NCBI GenBank assembly: GCA_045580305.1
Contig: JAZNNQ010000054.1
Location: 1-64,000, forward strand
DNA from: RGIG7332 sp045580305
Lineage (GTDB): Bacteria > Bacillota > Clostridia > Oscillospirales > JAAYXM01
DNA length: 64,000 nt
Direction: 5' to 3'
Shown: positions 7,492-16,082 of the stretch, in pieces
Position numbering within the stretch: the stretch's first letter is position 1
How the letters are laid out: each line of letters begins with the position of its first letter
Notes under the pieces: model-generated
What the model was told of the DNA's origin: nothing
Database searches by the model: none
The model's input: the letters and a program-made list of their open reading frames with translations, nothing else
Position numbers and translations under genes: made by a program

Positions 7492-8820
7492 TTAACCTTT
7501 CGCTCCTTTCTTCTTCATTTCAGTGTATTTAGCCTTAGCTGTGCGGAAGGTCTGCACCAGATGAATTCTTCCCGGGCAGATGTATGAACAGCAACCGCAC
7601 TCAACACAGTCAAAAAGTCTTGCCTTTTCAAGCTCATCATACATATCGCGCTTAGCGTACATATTGAGGAACAGCGGCTGTAAATTCATCGGACATACGC
7701 CCACGCATTTGCCGCAATGGATACAGGTCTGAGCCGGGTCTGCCTTGTCCTCCTTCTCGCAGAAGGCAAGTACCGCATTTGTACCCTTGATGACCGGTGC
7801 TTCAAGTGTGTGCTGTGCAACACCCATCATCGGGCCGCCCATAAGCACCTTGTAAGGATCTTCCTTAAGACCGCCGGCACACTCTAAAAGTTCGCCGATG
7901 GGGGTACCTATTCTTACGAGTAAGTTCTTGGGGTTTGCAACCGCAGAGCCGGAAACCGTAACAACCTTGGTTGTAAGAGGAGTTCCGTATCTTACCGCGC
8001 GGGAGATAGCAAAGCAGGTGGCAGTGTTCACATTGATAACACCAACCGCCGAGGGTAACTGTCCCGGAGGTACCTCACGGCCGGTAACCGCTTTGATAAG
8101 ATGCTTTTCAGAGCCTTGCGGATACTTTGTGTGAAGCACATGAATTTTTATATGGGGCATATTAGCCGCTGTTTTCTTAAGGCGCATAATCGCCTCTTTT
8201 TTGTTGGACTCAATACCGATATGCACGACCTTGAGGCCCAGCGCTCTCATAACAAGGGTTGCACCGTCCAAAACCTCTTCGCTGTGCTCTATCATAAGGC
8301 GATTGTCAGAGGTGATATAGGGTTCACACTCCGCACCGTTGATGATAAGCGTGTCAACCTTATCGACCGCGGACTCGATCTTAATTTTTGTGGGGAATGC
8401 CGCACCACCCAGACCTACGATACCTGCATTATTACAGATCTCAGCGAGAGCGCTTGCGGAAATATCGGCAAAACGGGTTTCCTCATAGGGTGTGGTAGGT
8501 GCTGCTTCGTCCTCGTAGTCGTTTTCGATTACAATGGACACAACCTTAGTCCCATTCGGATGGGGACGGGGTTCAATGGCAACAACAGTACCGGAAACGG
8601 ACGCGTGCACAGGAGCGGAGACCGGCGCGCCAGACTCAGCAATACGCTGACCCAAAAGCACGCGATCGCCCACGCTTACAAGCGGGTTGCAGGGCGCACC
8701 AATGTGCATAGACATCGGTAAAATAACCTGCTTGGGCGCGGTCATTTCTTCGATTGTGCGGCGCTCGGTAGCGGACTTTTTGTCATCCGGATGGATACCG
8801 CCTCTAAAACCAAAAGCCAT
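7492..8820 (-). CDS. rnfC: Rnf complex NADH-binding subunit RnfC
   Basis: RnfC is the peripheral subunit where NAD+ is reduced (or NADH oxidised). The 442-residue protein has an N-terminal barrel-sandwich (about 30-130), the Rossmann-like FMN/NAD region with GIVGLGGAAFPTKIK (about 152-166) and NGAECEPYITSD (about 179-190), and two 4Fe-4S motifs at 366 (CIHCGKCVGVCP) and 405 (CVECGCCSYICP). It is first in the operon, with a GAGGTG ribosome site 5 nt upstream of the ATG at 8820 and a good promoter near 8876-8904. Confidence 0.97.
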   Translation of the reverse strand: MAFGFRGGIHPDDKKSATERRTIEEMTAPKQVILPMSMHIGAPCNPLVSVGDRVLLGQRIAESGAPVSAPVHASVSGTVVAIEPRPHPNGTKVVSIVIENDYEDEAAPTTPYEETRFADISASALAEICNNAGIVGLGGAAFPTKIKIESAVDKVDTLIINGAECEPYITSDNRLMIEHSEEVLDGATLVMRALGLKVVHIGIESNKKEAIMRLKKTAANMPHIKIHVLHTKYPQGSEKHLIKAVTGREVPPGQLPSAVGVINVNTATCFAISRAVRYGTPLTTKVVTVSGSAVANPKNLLVRIGTPIGELLECAGGLKEDPYKVLMGGPMMGVAQHTLEAPVIKGTNAVLAFCEKEDKADPAQTCIHCGKCVGVCPMNLQPLFLNMYAKRDMYDELEKARLFDCVECGCCSYICPGRIHLVQTFRTAKAKYTEMKKKGAKG

Positions 8821-8875
8821 ATTTTCACCTCATCTAAATTTTTTGTAAAAGCATAGAACTATTTTATTATACTAT

Positions 8876-8904
8876 ATTATACACTAAACCCCACATCATA
8901 ACAA
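8876..8904 (-). promoter_or_regulatory. Promoter of the rnf operon
   Basis: On the minus strand TTGTTA (8904-8899), 17 nt and a perfect TATAAT (8881-8876) precede rnfC by about 56 nt. It diverges from the metY promoter with about 44 bp between the two -35 boxes. Confidence 0.75.
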
Positions 8905-8948
8905 GAATAGTTATTTTTTTAACAACATTTTTAATAACTTGTACGCAC

Positions 8949-8977
8949 TTGACTTTTTGCCCTTTTGAGCCTATACT
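8949..8977 (+). promoter_or_regulatory. Promoter of metY
   Basis: TTGACT (8949-8954), a 17-nt spacer and TATACT (8972-8977) lie 26 nt before the ATG at 9003, implying a leader of about 20 nt. This excludes a SAM riboswitch in the transcript and shows that the in-frame ATG at 8949 is not the start. Confidence 0.8.
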
Positions 8978-9002
8978 AAACCACATAAAGGAGGAATATC
9001 TA

Positions 9003-10265
9003 ATGAGAGACGAAACAAAATGCCTGCACTCCGGCTATACTCCGAAAAATTCAGAGCCGCGTGTAGTTCCGATTGTACAGAGCACAACATATGTATACGA
9101 TTCCACCGAAGAGGTTGCATCTGTTTTTGATGAGCCTACCAAGTCCCTTATATATTCACGCTTTGCAAACCCCACCGTTATGGCGGTTGAGCAGAAAATC
9201 GCGGAACTTGAGGGCGGCGTTGGTGCAATGTGCACCTCCTCCGGTCAGGCTGCAACCCTTCTTTCCATTTTAAACTTATGTAGCGCTGGTGACAGTTTTA
9301 TCAGCACCACCGAAATTTACGGCGGTACCTTCAATCTTTTTGCGGTCACCTTAAAGCGCATGGGTATTGAGTGTATCTTTATCGACAAGAACTGGTCCGA
9401 TGAGGAAATTTCAAAAGCATTCAAGCCCAACACCAAAGCGGTATTCGGCGAAACTATTGCAAACCCCGCTCTCACGGTTTTTGATATCGAGCGTTTTGCC
9501 CGTATCGCTCACGCTAACAATGTTCCGCTTATTATCGACAACACCTTCGCAACTCCGGTACTTTGCAAGCCTATTGACTTTGGCGCAGACATTGTTATTC
9601 ACTCTACCTCAAAGTACTTAGACGGCCACGCTGTACAGGTCGGTGGTGTTATCGTTGACTCGGGTAACTTTGATTGGACCAACGGCAAGTTCCCGGATTT
9701 CACCGAGCCGGACGACTCTTACCACGGCATTACCTATGTTGGTACATACGGCAAGGCGGCATATATTATCAAGGCTCGTATGCAGCTGATGCGCGACTTC
9801 GGTGTTTACCCCGCGGCGCACTCTGCTTTCCTTTTAAACTTAGGTCTTGAGACTCTCGCTGTAAGAATGCAGCGCTATTGTGAAAATGCAATCACCGTTG
9901 CCAAGTTCTTGGAGGCAAACGAGAATGTTGCAAGCATCCGCTACCCCGGTTTAGAAAATGATGTGGACTACGCTCTTGCCCAGAAATACTTAAAGGGCGC
10001 AAGCGGCGTTATTTCCTTCATCATTAAGGGTGGAAAGAGCGCGGCAATGAAGTTTATGAACTCTCTCAAACTCGCATCCAACGAGGTTCATGTTGCGGAC
10101 ATCCGTACCTGTGTACTCCACCCCGCAAGCGAAACCCATCGTCAGCTTACCGATGAGCAGCTTGTGGCTGCAGGCATTGACCCGGGTCTTATCCGCTTCT
10201 CTGTCGGTCTTGAGAACATTGAGGATATCTTAGACGATATTAAGCAGGCATTTGCACAGCTGTAA
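9003..10265 (+). CDS. metY: O-acetylhomoserine sulfhydrylase (aminocarboxypropyltransferase), PLP-dependent
   Basis: This enzyme makes homocysteine from O-acetylhomoserine and sulfide, the direct sulfhydrylation route to methionine. The 420-residue protein is of the Cys/Met PLP family: SRFANPT near 55, ALEGG-like LEGGVGAMCTSSGQAA near 72-86, IDNTFATP near 180 and HSTSKYLDGH with K204 as the PLP lysine. The insert WTNGKFPDFTEPDDSYHG is typical of MetY rather than of cystathionine gamma-synthase. The start at 9003 has AAAGGAGG 7 nt upstream. A methionine gamma-lyase activity cannot be fully excluded. Confidence 0.88.
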   Translation: MRDETKCLHSGYTPKNSEPRVVPIVQSTTYVYDSTEEVASVFDEPTKSLIYSRFANPTVMAVEQKIAELEGGVGAMCTSSGQAATLLSILNLCSAGDSFISTTEIYGGTFNLFAVTLKRMGIECIFIDKNWSDEEISKAFKPNTKAVFGETIANPALTVFDIERFARIAHANNVPLIIDNTFATPVLCKPIDFGADIVIHSTSKYLDGHAVQVGGVIVDSGNFDWTNGKFPDFTEPDDSYHGITYVGTYGKAAYIIKARMQLMRDFGVYPAAHSAFLLNLGLETLAVRMQRYCENAITVAKFLEANENVASIRYPGLENDVDYALAQKYLKGASGVISFIIKGGKSAAMKFMNSLKLASNEVHVADIRTCVLHPASETHRQLTDEQLVAAGIDPGLIRFSVGLENIEDILDDIKQAFAQL

Positions 10266-10290
10266 AACAAATTTCAAAGGGGTTGTTTTT

Positions 10291-10560
10291 ATGTTTGATA
10301 ACATTGGTGAAAAGATAAAAAAATTGGCCTATGTTGTAACGATTGCGGGAACAGTTGCATCTGTAATCGGCGGACTTATTACAATTAGCTCCGATCCGAT
10401 AGCCGGTTTTCTAACTATGATATTAGGTGCCGCTTTGTCCTGGGCTTCATCTTTTGTTATTTACGGTTTTGGCGAATTGATTGAGAACACGAAAATCGCG
10501 GCACACAACACCTACGCGATATATAATCTCATAAAGAAGGACACCCCCGAAGAAAAGTAA
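10291..10560 (+). CDS. Small membrane protein of unknown function
   Basis: The 89-residue protein starts MFDNIGEKIKKLAYV and has two hydrophobic helices (about 12-32 and 37-65) joined by a short SSDP turn, ending in a polar tail. I chose the ATG at 10291, which has AAAGGGG about 9 nt upstream. It follows the metY stop by 25 nt and is followed by a strong terminator, so it should be cotranscribed with metY. Similar short MFxNIGxKIK proteins recur in Clostridia as hypotheticals. No function is known to me, and nothing ties it to methionine synthesis except position. Confidence 0.75.
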   Translation: MFDNIGEKIKKLAYVVTIAGTVASVIGGLITISSDPIAGFLTMILGAALSWASSFVIYGFGELIENTKIAAHNTYAIYNLIKKDTPEEK

Positions 10561-10567
10561 TAAGAAC

Positions 10568-10595
10568 AAAAGGCAGGTCATATGACCTGCCTTTT
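10568..10595 (+). terminator. Terminator after the metY operon
   Basis: AAAAGGCAGGTC and GACCTGCCTTTT flank an ATAT loop (10568-10595), 8 nt after the small membrane protein stop. It is symmetrical and could act on both strands. Confidence 0.88.
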
Positions 10596-10656
10596 GCTAT
10601 GAAGAAGGAAAAATAAATGGAGGAGTAAGTACTCGCATTAATATTATATGGAGCAA

Positions 10657-10685
10657 TTGCTTTTTTTGTTACAATGAGCTATAAT
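10657..10685 (+). promoter_or_regulatory. Promoter of the YfbR-like gene
   Basis: TTGCTT (10657-10662), 17 nt and TATAAT (10680-10685) lie 21 nt before the GTG start at 10707, with a GAGGTGA ribosome site between. The leader would be about 15 nt. Confidence 0.7.
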
Positions 10686-10706
10686 TACCTCACGAGGTGA
10701 TTTCCT

Positions 10707-11282
10707 GTGAGTAATAATTTTTTTGCACTCCTTGCACGAATGAAATATATCGAGCGCTGGGCGCTTATGCGAAATACTACGAAAGAAAATATTGCGGAGC
10801 ACAGTTTTTTCGTGTCCGTCCTTGCCCACGCCCTTGCCTGCATTAAGCGAGATATTCTTGGTGAGGACTGTTCTCCCGAGAAGGCATCCAGTTATGCCCT
10901 CTTACACGACGCAAGCGAGATTTTTACCGGCGATATGCCCACACCCATTAAGTATTACAACCCCCAGATGCGGTCTATCTACGGTGAGATTGAAAGAACC
11001 GCAAACGAGCGGCTGATAAATGCTTTACCCGAATCACTGACCGCCTCATATCGCGAGATGATCGATATTCCCGAGGATTACAAGGCGCTTGTAAAAGCCG
11101 CCGACAAGCTTTCTGCACTTATAAAGTGTATTGAAGAGAAAAATTCGGGAAATGCTGAATTTGCAAGTGCGGAAGAAAGCACACTCGCTTCTCTCCGCGC
11201 TATGAAGCTCCCCGAGGTGGATTATTTTATTAAAAACTTCATCCCCGCATTCAGCTTAACCTTAGACGAGTTGGAACAATAG
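10707..11282 (+). CDS. YfbR-like HD-domain 5'-nucleotidase
   Basis: YfbR-type enzymes remove the 5' phosphate of deoxynucleoside monophosphates in the cytoplasm using a divalent metal. The 191-residue protein has the family pattern: NIAEHS with H32, LLHDASE with H67-D68 and E71, the TGDMPTPIKY segment after it, and a late KAADKLSA block. It uses a GTG start (10707) with GAGGTGA 6 nt upstream. It stands alone between two terminators. The HD fold is clear; the exact substrate is inferred from YfbR. Confidence 0.85.
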   Translation: MSNNFFALLARMKYIERWALMRNTTKENIAEHSFFVSVLAHALACIKRDILGEDCSPEKASSYALLHDASEIFTGDMPTPIKYYNPQMRSIYGEIERTANERLINALPESLTASYREMIDIPEDYKALVKAADKLSALIKCIEEKNSGNAEFASAEESTLASLRAMKLPEVDYFIKNFIPAFSLTLDELEQ

Positions 11283-11283
11283 A

Positions 11284-11315
11284 AAAACCCCCGTGGTAGT
11301 TACCACGGGGGTTTT
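11284..11315. terminator. Bidirectional terminator between convergent genes
   Basis: AAAACCCCCGTGGT pairs with ACCACGGGGGTTTT around a short loop, directly between the YfbR-like stop (11282, plus) and the membrane-protein stop (11317, minus). Confidence 0.92.
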
Positions 11316-11316
11316 A

Positions 11317-12099
11317 TTATACATTGTTTTCGTTGCGGAGGATTTTCACAAGGGCTGTTGGCATATAGATGAGATATGCCGCAAGGGGCAGAATAATTTT
11401 AAAATCAAGATTTAAAAAATACTCCACATTAAGAGCACCTGCGATAAAGGGCGCTATCAACTCAATTGCTATGAGATAAGTCCCGAGTACGCCCGTAATG
11501 TAGGCCACCGCAATTCTGTTCTTGCCGTACACATAACCCGTCTGTGCATAGGTGAACAGCAAAATACAGAGAAATGCGAAAAGCAGGAATACAAAATGCT
11601 CCGCAATCGGCTCGCTTACCCGTTCTCTGAACACCAGAATGACCGCAAGTGTTGCCCAAAGCACCTGAATAAATGTGAAAATCGAATAAATCGGGTTGTC
11701 ATTTGCCCGTAAATTCTTCACACCTAAAACCGCAAAAGATGCGGCGTTAAGCAAACTGAGTGCAGCGAAAAGGTAGATTATAACCTCACCCTGCATCTGA
11801 TTTACAAACACCGAATATCCCGCAAGAGCAAGCATGATCGCGCTACAAGCAAAGGAGACAGCTGTGTGTACCGGAGACTTTTTCTCCTCCTGCGGTTCAA
11901 CGCTCTTCTTGCGGATAATCACAAATGCAGCAATAGCAACAACCGCACCAACGGCAAGCAGAGTTGGCGTTACCCAAAGAGCACTTGTGGGGAGCCCGCT
12001 TGAAAGATCGAAGCCGAAGGCGAGCTCATAGCCTCTCAAAACCGAGGCCAAGATGCCAAGAATTACTGCAGTCGGGATAATCCAAATAATTTTTTTCAT
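11317..12099 (-). CDS. Polytopic membrane protein of unknown function
   Basis: The 260-residue protein has seven or eight predicted membrane helices (for example about 4-20, 42-62, 82-100, 108-125, 138-155, 170-190, 198-218 and 232-250) and no soluble domain. A short charged loop near 65-78 (RKKSVEPQEEKKS) is the main polar part. I recognise no family. It begins 2 nt after the citrate synthase stop, so it is translated from the same transcript. No functional link to citrate synthase is evident. Confidence 0.7.
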   Translation of the reverse strand: MKKIIWIIPTAVILGILASVLRGYELAFGFDLSSGLPTSALWVTPTLLAVGAVVAIAAFVIIRKKSVEPQEEKKSPVHTAVSFACSAIMLALAGYSVFVNQMQGEVIIYLFAALSLLNAASFAVLGVKNLRANDNPIYSIFTFIQVLWATLAVILVFRERVSEPIAEHFVFLLFAFLCILLFTYAQTGYVYGKNRIAVAYITGVLGTYLIAIELIAPFIAGALNVEYFLNLDFKIILPLAAYLIYMPTALVKILRNENNV

Positions 12100-12101
12100 A
12101 A

Positions 12102-13451
12102 TTACCTGTCCTCAAGCGATACATAATCGGTATCCGGGGAGATGGACTTGTATGCCGGGCGGATAATCTTACCGCCGAACATAACCTCCTCAATTCTGTG
12201 AGCACACCAGCCAACCATACGCGCAATAGCAAAAATCGGAGTGTACATATCCTTCGGAATATCGAGCATCTCGTAAACCATACCGGAATACAAGTCAACA
12301 TTTGCACAAATAAGCTTGCTATCGCCCTTTTCCTCAAGGAAAACTTCGGGAGTGAGGCGCTCAACCGACTCAATAAGTTCAAATCGCTCCTTGAAGCCGC
12401 GCTTTACCGCAAGCTCCTTTGCAAACTTCTTGAGCATTACCGCACGGGGGTCAGATACCGTATAGATAGCGTGTCCCATACCGTAGATCTTACCGCTCTT
12501 ATCGCCAACCTCTTTGCGGATAATACGGCGGAGATATTCCTTAACCTCATCATCATTCTTCCAGTCGGAAACATTCTTTTCAATATCGGCAAGCATCTTT
12601 TCAACCTGTGCATTGGCGCCGCCGTGAAGCGGGCCTTTAAGGGAGCCGATAGCCGCCGCAATTGCAGAATAAGTGTCGGTGCCGGAGGAAGACAGCACAC
12701 GGCAGGTAAATGCCGAGTTGTTACCGCCGCCGTGTTCAGCGTGTAAAATAAGGCAAAGGTCTAAAAGTCTCGCCTCTTCCTCTGTGTATTTTTTATCCGA
12801 GCGCAAGCAGTAAAGCAAGGTTTCCGCAGTGCTGAGCCCTTTCGGCGGCACATGAAGATGCATGGTCTTATTGTCATAGTAATGGCGCTTTACCTGATAA
12901 GCCTGTGCCGCAATAATCGGAGTGCGGGCAATAAGCTGAATGCTCTGACGAAGCATATTCTCAAGAGATGTATCATCCGGATTATCGTCACTTGAGTAGA
13001 GAACAAGCACACTTCTGGCAAGCTTGTTCATAATGTTGTTGCTGGGCGCCTTGATAATCATATCCTCGGTAAAATCCTTCGGAAGCGGACGATTATCATC
13101 AATTAACTTTGTAAAGGTCTCAAGCTGTGCCACAGTGGGAAGCTGACCAAAAAGAAGAAGATACGCCACCTCTTCATAGCCGAAACGGCCTTCCTTTGAA
13201 ATTCCGTCGATAATATCCTCAACATTGATACCGCGATAAGTAAGCTTACCCTCGATACCACACTTCTCATTGTCGATCATAGTGTAGCCGCGAACATTAC
13301 CAACCAAAGTAAGGCCCGCAAGCACACCGGTACCATCCGCATTACGGAGACCGCGCTTCACGCGCAGGTTTCTGTGTACCTCCGGTGAAATGTGGTTATT
13401 TTTCTTGAATTCATCACATAAACTATTAATAAATTCCTTTGATGACAGCAT
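12102..13451 (-). CDS. gltA: Citrate synthase
   Basis: Citrate synthase condenses acetyl-CoA and oxaloacetate, giving an entry to 2-oxoglutarate and glutamate in anaerobes. The 449-residue protein has the Si-type active site: HAEHGGGNNSAF (about 236-247), GPLHGGANAQ (about 271-280), the catalytic MGHAIY (about 324-329) and NVDLYSG with the catalytic Asp (about 386). It carries an N-terminal extension of about 60 residues compared with CitZ. The start at 13451 has AAAGGAGG upstream and a good promoter beyond it. A 2-methylcitrate synthase role is possible but has no support from neighbours. Confidence 0.93.
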   Translation of the reverse strand: MLSSKEFINSLCDEFKKNNHISPEVHRNLRVKRGLRNADGTGVLAGLTLVGNVRGYTMIDNEKCGIEGKLTYRGINVEDIIDGISKEGRFGYEEVAYLLLFGQLPTVAQLETFTKLIDDNRPLPKDFTEDMIIKAPSNNIMNKLARSVLVLYSSDDNPDDTSLENMLRQSIQLIARTPIIAAQAYQVKRHYYDNKTMHLHVPPKGLSTAETLLYCLRSDKKYTEEEARLLDLCLILHAEHGGGNNSAFTCRVLSSSGTDTYSAIAAAIGSLKGPLHGGANAQVEKMLADIEKNVSDWKNDDEVKEYLRRIIRKEVGDKSGKIYGMGHAIYTVSDPRAVMLKKFAKELAVKRGFKERFELIESVERLTPEVFLEEKGDSKLICANVDLYSGMVYEMLDIPKDMYTPIFAIARMVGWCAHRIEEVMFGGKIIRPAYKSISPDTDYVSLEDR

Positions 13452-13495
13452 AAATAAAAACCTCCTTTGCGAGGGACAAACATAGTTATTCTACT

Positions 13496-13524
13496 ATTTT
13501 ATATCATTTTACTCTTTTCGTCAA
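13496..13524 (-). promoter_or_regulatory. Promoter of the citrate synthase gene
   Basis: Minus strand TTGACG (13524-13519), 17 nt and TAAAAT (13501-13496) precede the citrate synthase ATG by about 45 nt. Confidence 0.75.
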
Positions 13525-13554
13525 CTAAATTTACCCGGGAGAGAAGGTTTACAT

Positions 13555-14532
13555 ATGAAACGCTTTTTGATTTTAAGCCTTATTTTATGGGCTCTGCTCT
13601 TTATTATACCCATCATTGCCGTGCGCCCCTGGTCGGAAGATAGCGTCGTCCCGCTTCCTGTTCCTGTAAAAGACGGGAGCATCGATGCTTCAACCGAGAT
13701 AACGCTTTTTCACAACGGAAAGGTGGAAACCCTTCCACTGGACGAGTATTTAGCCGGTGTGCTTTCTGCAGAAATGCCCGCGTCCTTTCCGACAGAGGCC
13801 CTCAAGGCGCAGGCGGTCGCCGCCCGTACATATACAATGAACAGAGCCTCCCTCGCACCTTCAACCGAGCATCAAGGTGCTATGGTATGCTCCAATTCCG
13901 CTCATTGCAAGGCCTACCGTCCCATAAGTGAGGCCGCCGCCAACTGGGGAGATAAAAGCAACACCTACACCAACAAAATTCGTGCAGCGGTAAGTGCTAC
14001 CGATGGCGAGATCTTACTGTACGATAACAAGCCGATTTCCGCGGTGTTCTTTTCAATGTCATCGGGAAAAACCGAGCGAGCGGTAGATGTATGGGGCTCG
14101 GATGTACCGTATTTACAAAGCGTAGAAAGCGTGGGAGAAACCCGGCTTGAAAACTACTCAAAAAAAGTTACCTTTTCCTATGATGAATTTAAGAAAAAGC
14201 TCACCGAAAAATATCCTAATGCCGCCTTTGGCGACGACCCATCATTGTGGATAAAGGATATCACTCGCAGCGACGCGGGCGGCGTTATGAAGCTTACCGC
14301 AGGCGGCGTATCAATGAAGGGAAGTGACTTCCGCATTCTGTTTTCCCTGCGCTCCACTAATTTTTCGTTAAAATTTGCGGATAACACGGTAACAATAGAA
14401 ACACGCGGCTACGGCCACGGTGTAGGACTCAGCCAATACGGCGCAAAAATCCTCGCCGAGGAGGGGAAAAACTACTCGGATATCCTCTCTTGGTACTATA
14501 AAGGCGTAACTTTTGGGAAAATTTCAAAATAA
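13555..14532 (+). CDS. SpoIID/LytB-domain protein (stage II sporulation protein D-like)
   Basis: SpoIID is a membrane-anchored lytic transglycosylase that trims peptidoglycan during engulfment of the forespore. The 325-residue protein has one N-terminal membrane helix (about 4-23), then the SpoIID domain: LDEYLAGVLSAEMPASFP (about 62-79), EALKAQAVAARTY (about 81-93) and the C-terminal GYGHGVGLSQYGAK (about 285-298). The Glu in AEMPASF corresponds to the catalytic residue. An AGAGAAGG site precedes the ATG at 13555. The partner SpoIIM/SpoIIP genes are not here, so it may be SpoIID or a vegetative SpoIID-like enzyme. Confidence 0.88.
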   Translation: MKRFLILSLILWALLFIIPIIAVRPWSEDSVVPLPVPVKDGSIDASTEITLFHNGKVETLPLDEYLAGVLSAEMPASFPTEALKAQAVAARTYTMNRASLAPSTEHQGAMVCSNSAHCKAYRPISEAAANWGDKSNTYTNKIRAAVSATDGEILLYDNKPISAVFFSMSSGKTERAVDVWGSDVPYLQSVESVGETRLENYSKKVTFSYDEFKKKLTEKYPNAAFGDDPSLWIKDITRSDAGGVMKLTAGGVSMKGSDFRILFSLRSTNFSLKFADNTVTIETRGYGHGVGLSQYGAKILAEEGKNYSDILSWYYKGVTFGKISK

Positions 14533-14545
14533 ATGGCTTTTTCAC

Positions 14546-14575
14546 TTTACTTTTGAGTCCCGTTTGTGTTAGAAT
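14546..14575 (+). promoter_or_regulatory. Promoter of glyS
   Basis: TTTACT (14546-14551), an 18-nt spacer and TAGAAT (14570-14575) lie just after the SpoIID-like stop. The leader to the ATG at 14619 is under 45 nt, too short for a T-box. Confidence 0.55.
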
Positions 14576-14618
14576 GACCTTGTATAATGTTTATTCTTTA
14601 ACAAAGGGGCATTTAAAA

Positions 14619-15998
14619 ATGAAAAATACCGAAAAAACAATGGAAAAAATCGTTGCTCTTTGTAAGGGCCGCGGCTATGTATATAGCGGTAGTGAGATTT
14701 ATGGCGGTCTCGCAAACACTTGGGACTACGGTCCTTTAGGTGTTGAATTCAAGAACAATGTTAAGCGCGCTTGGTGGAAGAAATTCATCCAGGAAAGCCG
14801 CTACAATGTAGGTCTTGACGCTGCAATTCTTATGAACCCGCAGGTTTGGGTTGCTTCCGGCCATGTTGGCGGTTTCTCCGATCCGCTTATGGACTGTAAG
14901 GAGTGTAAGACCCGCCACCGTGCGGACCATCTTATCGAGGCTACCGGCGTTAATCCGGCAGGCTGGTCTTTCGAGCAGATGTCAGATTACATCAAGGAAA
15001 ACAACATCGTTTGTCCCGACTGCGGCAAGCAGAACTTTACCGATATCCGTAAGTTCAACCTTATGTTCAAAACCTTCCAGGGCGTTACCGAGGATGCTAA
15101 GAACGAGCTTTACCTCCGTCCGGAAACCGCACAGGGTATTTTCGTTGACTTCAAGTCCATCCAGCGTACCAGCCGTAAGAAAATTCCTTTCGGCGTAGGT
15201 CAGGTTGGTAAGTCCTTCCGTAACGAGATTACTCCCGGTAACTTTACCTTCCGTACCCGTGAGTTTGAGCAGATGGAGCTTGAGTTCTTCTGCAAGCCGG
15301 GCACAGATTTAGAGTGGTTTAAGTACTGGAAAGATTACTGTGAAAAGTGGCTCCTAGACCTCGGCATCAAGAGCGAGAACTTAAAGCTTCGCGACCACGA
15401 GCAGGAGGAGCTTTCACATTACTCCAACGCTACCACCGATATCGAGTACCTCTTCCCCTTCGGTTGGGGCGAACTCTGGGGTATTGCTGACCGTACAGAC
15501 TTTGACCTTAAGGCACACCAGACGCATTCCGGCGAGAATATGGAATACTTCGATCAGGAAAGCAATGAAAAGTATGTTCCCTATGTAATCGAGCCCTCCC
15601 TTGGTGCTGACCGTGTTGCTCTCGCATTCCTTTGCGAAGCATATGATGAAGAGGTTGTTGACGCTGAGAAGAATGACATCCGCGTTGTACTCCGCCTCCA
15701 TCCGGCACTTGCACCGTATAAATGTGCTATTCTTCCCTTATCCAAGAAGCTCTCTGATAAGGCTGAAGAGCTTTATGCTGACCTTGCAAAGCACTTCTCC
15801 GTTGACTTTGACGACGCGGGCTCTATCGGTAAGCGTTATCGCCGTCAGGACGAGGCGGGCACTCCCTTCTGTATCACTTACGACTTTGAAAGTGAAGAGG
15901 ACGGATGCGTTACCGTTCGTGACCGTGATACAATGGAGCAGGAGCGAGTTAAAATCGAAGATCTTGTTTCTTACATTGCAAAGAAAATTGAATTCTAA
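14619..15998 (+). CDS. glyS: Glycyl-tRNA synthetase, dimeric class II type
   Basis: The enzyme charges tRNA-Gly. The 459-residue protein is the single-chain (alpha2) form, not the GlyQ/GlyS pair: MEKIVALCKGRGYVYSGSEIYGG at the N-terminus, a CxxC zinc-like insert (CKECKTRHRADH and CPDCGKQNF, about 90-150), motif 2 around FRNEITPGNFTFRTREFEQME and motif 3 near LGADRVALAFL, followed by the anticodon-binding domain. I chose the ATG at 14619 with AAGGGG about 9 nt upstream; the 22 upstream in-frame codons overlap the promoter. Confidence 0.97.
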   Translation: MKNTEKTMEKIVALCKGRGYVYSGSEIYGGLANTWDYGPLGVEFKNNVKRAWWKKFIQESRYNVGLDAAILMNPQVWVASGHVGGFSDPLMDCKECKTRHRADHLIEATGVNPAGWSFEQMSDYIKENNIVCPDCGKQNFTDIRKFNLMFKTFQGVTEDAKNELYLRPETAQGIFVDFKSIQRTSRKKIPFGVGQVGKSFRNEITPGNFTFRTREFEQMELEFFCKPGTDLEWFKYWKDYCEKWLLDLGIKSENLKLRDHEQEELSHYSNATTDIEYLFPFGWGELWGIADRTDFDLKAHQTHSGENMEYFDQESNEKYVPYVIEPSLGADRVALAFLCEAYDEEVVDAEKNDIRVVLRLHPALAPYKCAILPLSKKLSDKAEELYADLAKHFSVDFDDAGSIGKRYRRQDEAGTPFCITYDFESEEDGCVTVRDRDTMEQERVKIEDLVSYIAKKIEF

Positions 15999-16002
15999 TA
16001 AA

Positions 16003-16034
16003 AAAAGCCGAGTGGTTCGCCACTCGGCTTTATT
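16003..16034 (+). terminator. Terminator of glyS
   Basis: GCCGAGTGG (16007-16015) and CCACTCGGC (16020-16028) enclose TTCG, with an A run before and T run after, right behind the glyS stop at 15998. Confidence 0.92.
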
Positions 16035-16076
16035 ATATCAAAGGCGCCCCTTACCATAAGGGGCGCCTTTGATATA
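16034..16076. terminator. 20-bp perfect hairpin, likely bidirectional terminator
   Basis: Positions 16034-16053 and 16057-16076 are exact reverse complements around a 3-nt CCA loop, with a GC-rich core GGCGCCCC. It lies directly after the glyS terminator and 7 nt before the ahcY stop on the other strand. It probably ends ahcY transcription; the T run on either side is short and interrupted (TTTGATAT). Confidence 0.7.
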
Positions 16077-16082
16077 TCATTT

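Noticed and set aside
7898..8721. Plus-strand frames of 78 and 206 codons inside rnfC
   Set aside because: They are antisense shadows of the conserved rnfC frame.
8821..9002. SAM riboswitch before metY
   Set aside because: The promoter at 8949-8977 leaves a leader of about 20 nt, too short for any riboswitch.
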